64,000 nucleotides of DNA from JAGNXB01 sp964471595 (lineage in GTDB: Bacteria; Bacteroidota; Bacteroidia; Chitinophagales; Saprospiraceae): NCBI GenBank assembly GCA_964471595.1, contig CAYYGN010000008.1, positions 1 through 64,000 of the forward strand, given 5' to 3'. The position numbers and the translations under genes were made by a program. Shown here piece after piece: positions 63,535 through 64,000 of the stretch. Every line of letters begins with the position of its first letter. Positions within the stretch are counted from its first letter, which is position 1. The notes under the pieces were generated by a model. It was not told where the DNA came from. It saw nothing but the letters and a program-made list of their open reading frames with translations, and did not search any database.

Positions 63535-63542
63535 TAAATGTA
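63535..63542 (-). promoter_or_regulatory. -7 box of the SLC13 transporter gene
   Basis: TACATTTA on the minus strand lies 21 nt before the ATG at 63513. Confidence 0.4.
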
Positions 63543-63696
63543 ATGAAACCCGGCCAGGGCTGCAGGCAGGGGGTTGACAGGAAGACACTGTCAGGGAGGA
63601 GGGGGTTTGACCCACAGTTCATCTCCGGCAAAAGACAACTCATCTGCCTGTGGTACGATTCATCCATTTTACGGTGAGGGCATCCGCCCCCCGGGT

Positions 63697-63704
63697 TAAT
63701 TTTG
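63697..63704 (+). promoter_or_regulatory. -7 box of the last gene
   Basis: TAATTTTG lies only 4 nt before the ATG at 63709, implying a leaderless mRNA. Confidence 0.5.
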
Positions 63705-63708
63705 TACA

Positions 63709-64000
63709 ATGGCGGTGAAGAGATACAGCAAGAAGGAACCGTTGGTCTTCATATGGATCATCATTCCTTATATCATCTTCATGAATGTGTTGATCTTTGG
63801 CACATGTAGTGTCAGGGATTGGGCGGATTTTTCCTTGGGATTCGGGGTCAGCGCGGTATATTTCTTTGCCATCTATGCCGTTTTCGGATCCGTAGCGGTT
63901 TTGGTGCAACGCCGATTTCCCAGGGCAAGTGATCTGTTTTTGCGGATTCGCATCATGCTGCCGGTCTTTTACGCCATGAACATTGGAGCTGTTTATGGCG
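63709..64000 (+). CDS. Membrane protein, N-terminal part only
   Basis: The visible 97 residues hold at least two or three hydrophobic helices (about 13-32, 43-65 and 82-97) after a basic start (MAVKRYSKKEPLVFIWIIIP). The layout fits the membrane input region of LytS-like sensor kinases paired with LytTR regulators, common in Bacteroidota. The diagnostic part lies beyond the window, so the identity is open. Confidence 0.6.
   Translation, partial: MAVKRYSKKEPLVFIWIIIPYIIFMNVLIFGTCSVRDWADFSLGFGVSAVYFFAIYAVFGSVAVLVQRRFPRASDLFLRIRIMLPVFYAMNIGAVYG

Noticed and set aside
1..64000. tRNA, rRNA and riboswitch genes
   Set aside because: I looked through the intergenic stretches and saw no cloverleaf-like or conserved RNA sequence. 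A covariance-model search was not possible here.

Overview
The window is Bacteroidota chromosome, probably from the Saprospiria or a relative. The evidence is: promoters of the TAnnTTTG type ahead of many genes, type IX secretion (T9SS) C-terminal sorting domains on secreted proteins, an F-type ATPase operon that runs a-c-b-delta-alpha-gamma and stops without beta and epsilon, and weak or absent Shine-Dalgarno sequences. A run of exactly 100 N inside a repeat cluster shows this is a draft scaffold, possibly a metagenome bin. No rRNA, tRNA or CRISPR array was seen.

Layout. 0-2.6 kb: two YceI-family periplasmic proteins around an outer-membrane porin. 2.7-6.4 kb: an ADP-forming acyl-CoA synthetase fused to a GNAT acetyltransferase, translationally close to a class-I histone-deacetylase-like amidohydrolase, with isocitrate dehydrogenase just upstream on the same strand. 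8.0-11.5 kb: an overlapping three-gene lipid-linked sugar module (GT-C transferase, GT2 with membrane tail, flippase-like protein). 11.9-16.1 kb: rhomboid protease, O-antigen-ligase-like protein, ribosome recycling factor, a DUF2130 protein and a small DUF6132 membrane protein. 16.2-17.8 kb: a cluster of several palindromic repeat families on both sides of a Y1/HUH transposase gene. 17.85-19.9 kb: paaZ. 20-31.5 kb: an accessory stretch with lower GC and lower gene density. It holds a double AhpD-like protein, a secreted beta-rich protein with a lipoprotein partner, a T9SS-exported choice-of-anchor L protein, an AraC regulator with a cupin, relics of ridA and paaZ sequences, an intact RidA-type deaminase and tandem 32-bp hairpins.

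31.5-38.6 kb: a class-IV aminotransferase homologue that seems to lack the PLP lysine, a sulfotransferase-like gene, a DUF6311 membrane protein, an ABC-F ATPase and a MacB-like permease. 38.8-47 kb: an M16 peptidase and the ATP synthase operon. 47-54 kb: a large CRTAC1-like FG-GAP lipoprotein and a DUF1800-DUF1501 pair. 54-64 kb: PepSY protein, TonB-C protein, ferritin, an HD-PycTM (Pycsar-effector-like) fusion, HU, a small lipoprotein, a lone OppC/DppC-type permease, an unknown protein, a TMTC-like glycosyltransferase with TPRs, an SLC13/TrkA-C transporter and the start of a membrane protein.

Functional threads: reversible lysine acetylation tied to acetyl-CoA and TCA metabolism (2.7-8 kb); glycan and envelope assembly (8-13.8, 33-35 and 59.8-61.7 kb); respiration-linked ATP synthesis; and T9SS-exported or surface lipoproteins. 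A striking regulatory pattern is that the -7 promoter box lies only 4-10 nt before the start codon in at least eight genes, which implies leaderless or nearly leaderless mRNAs.
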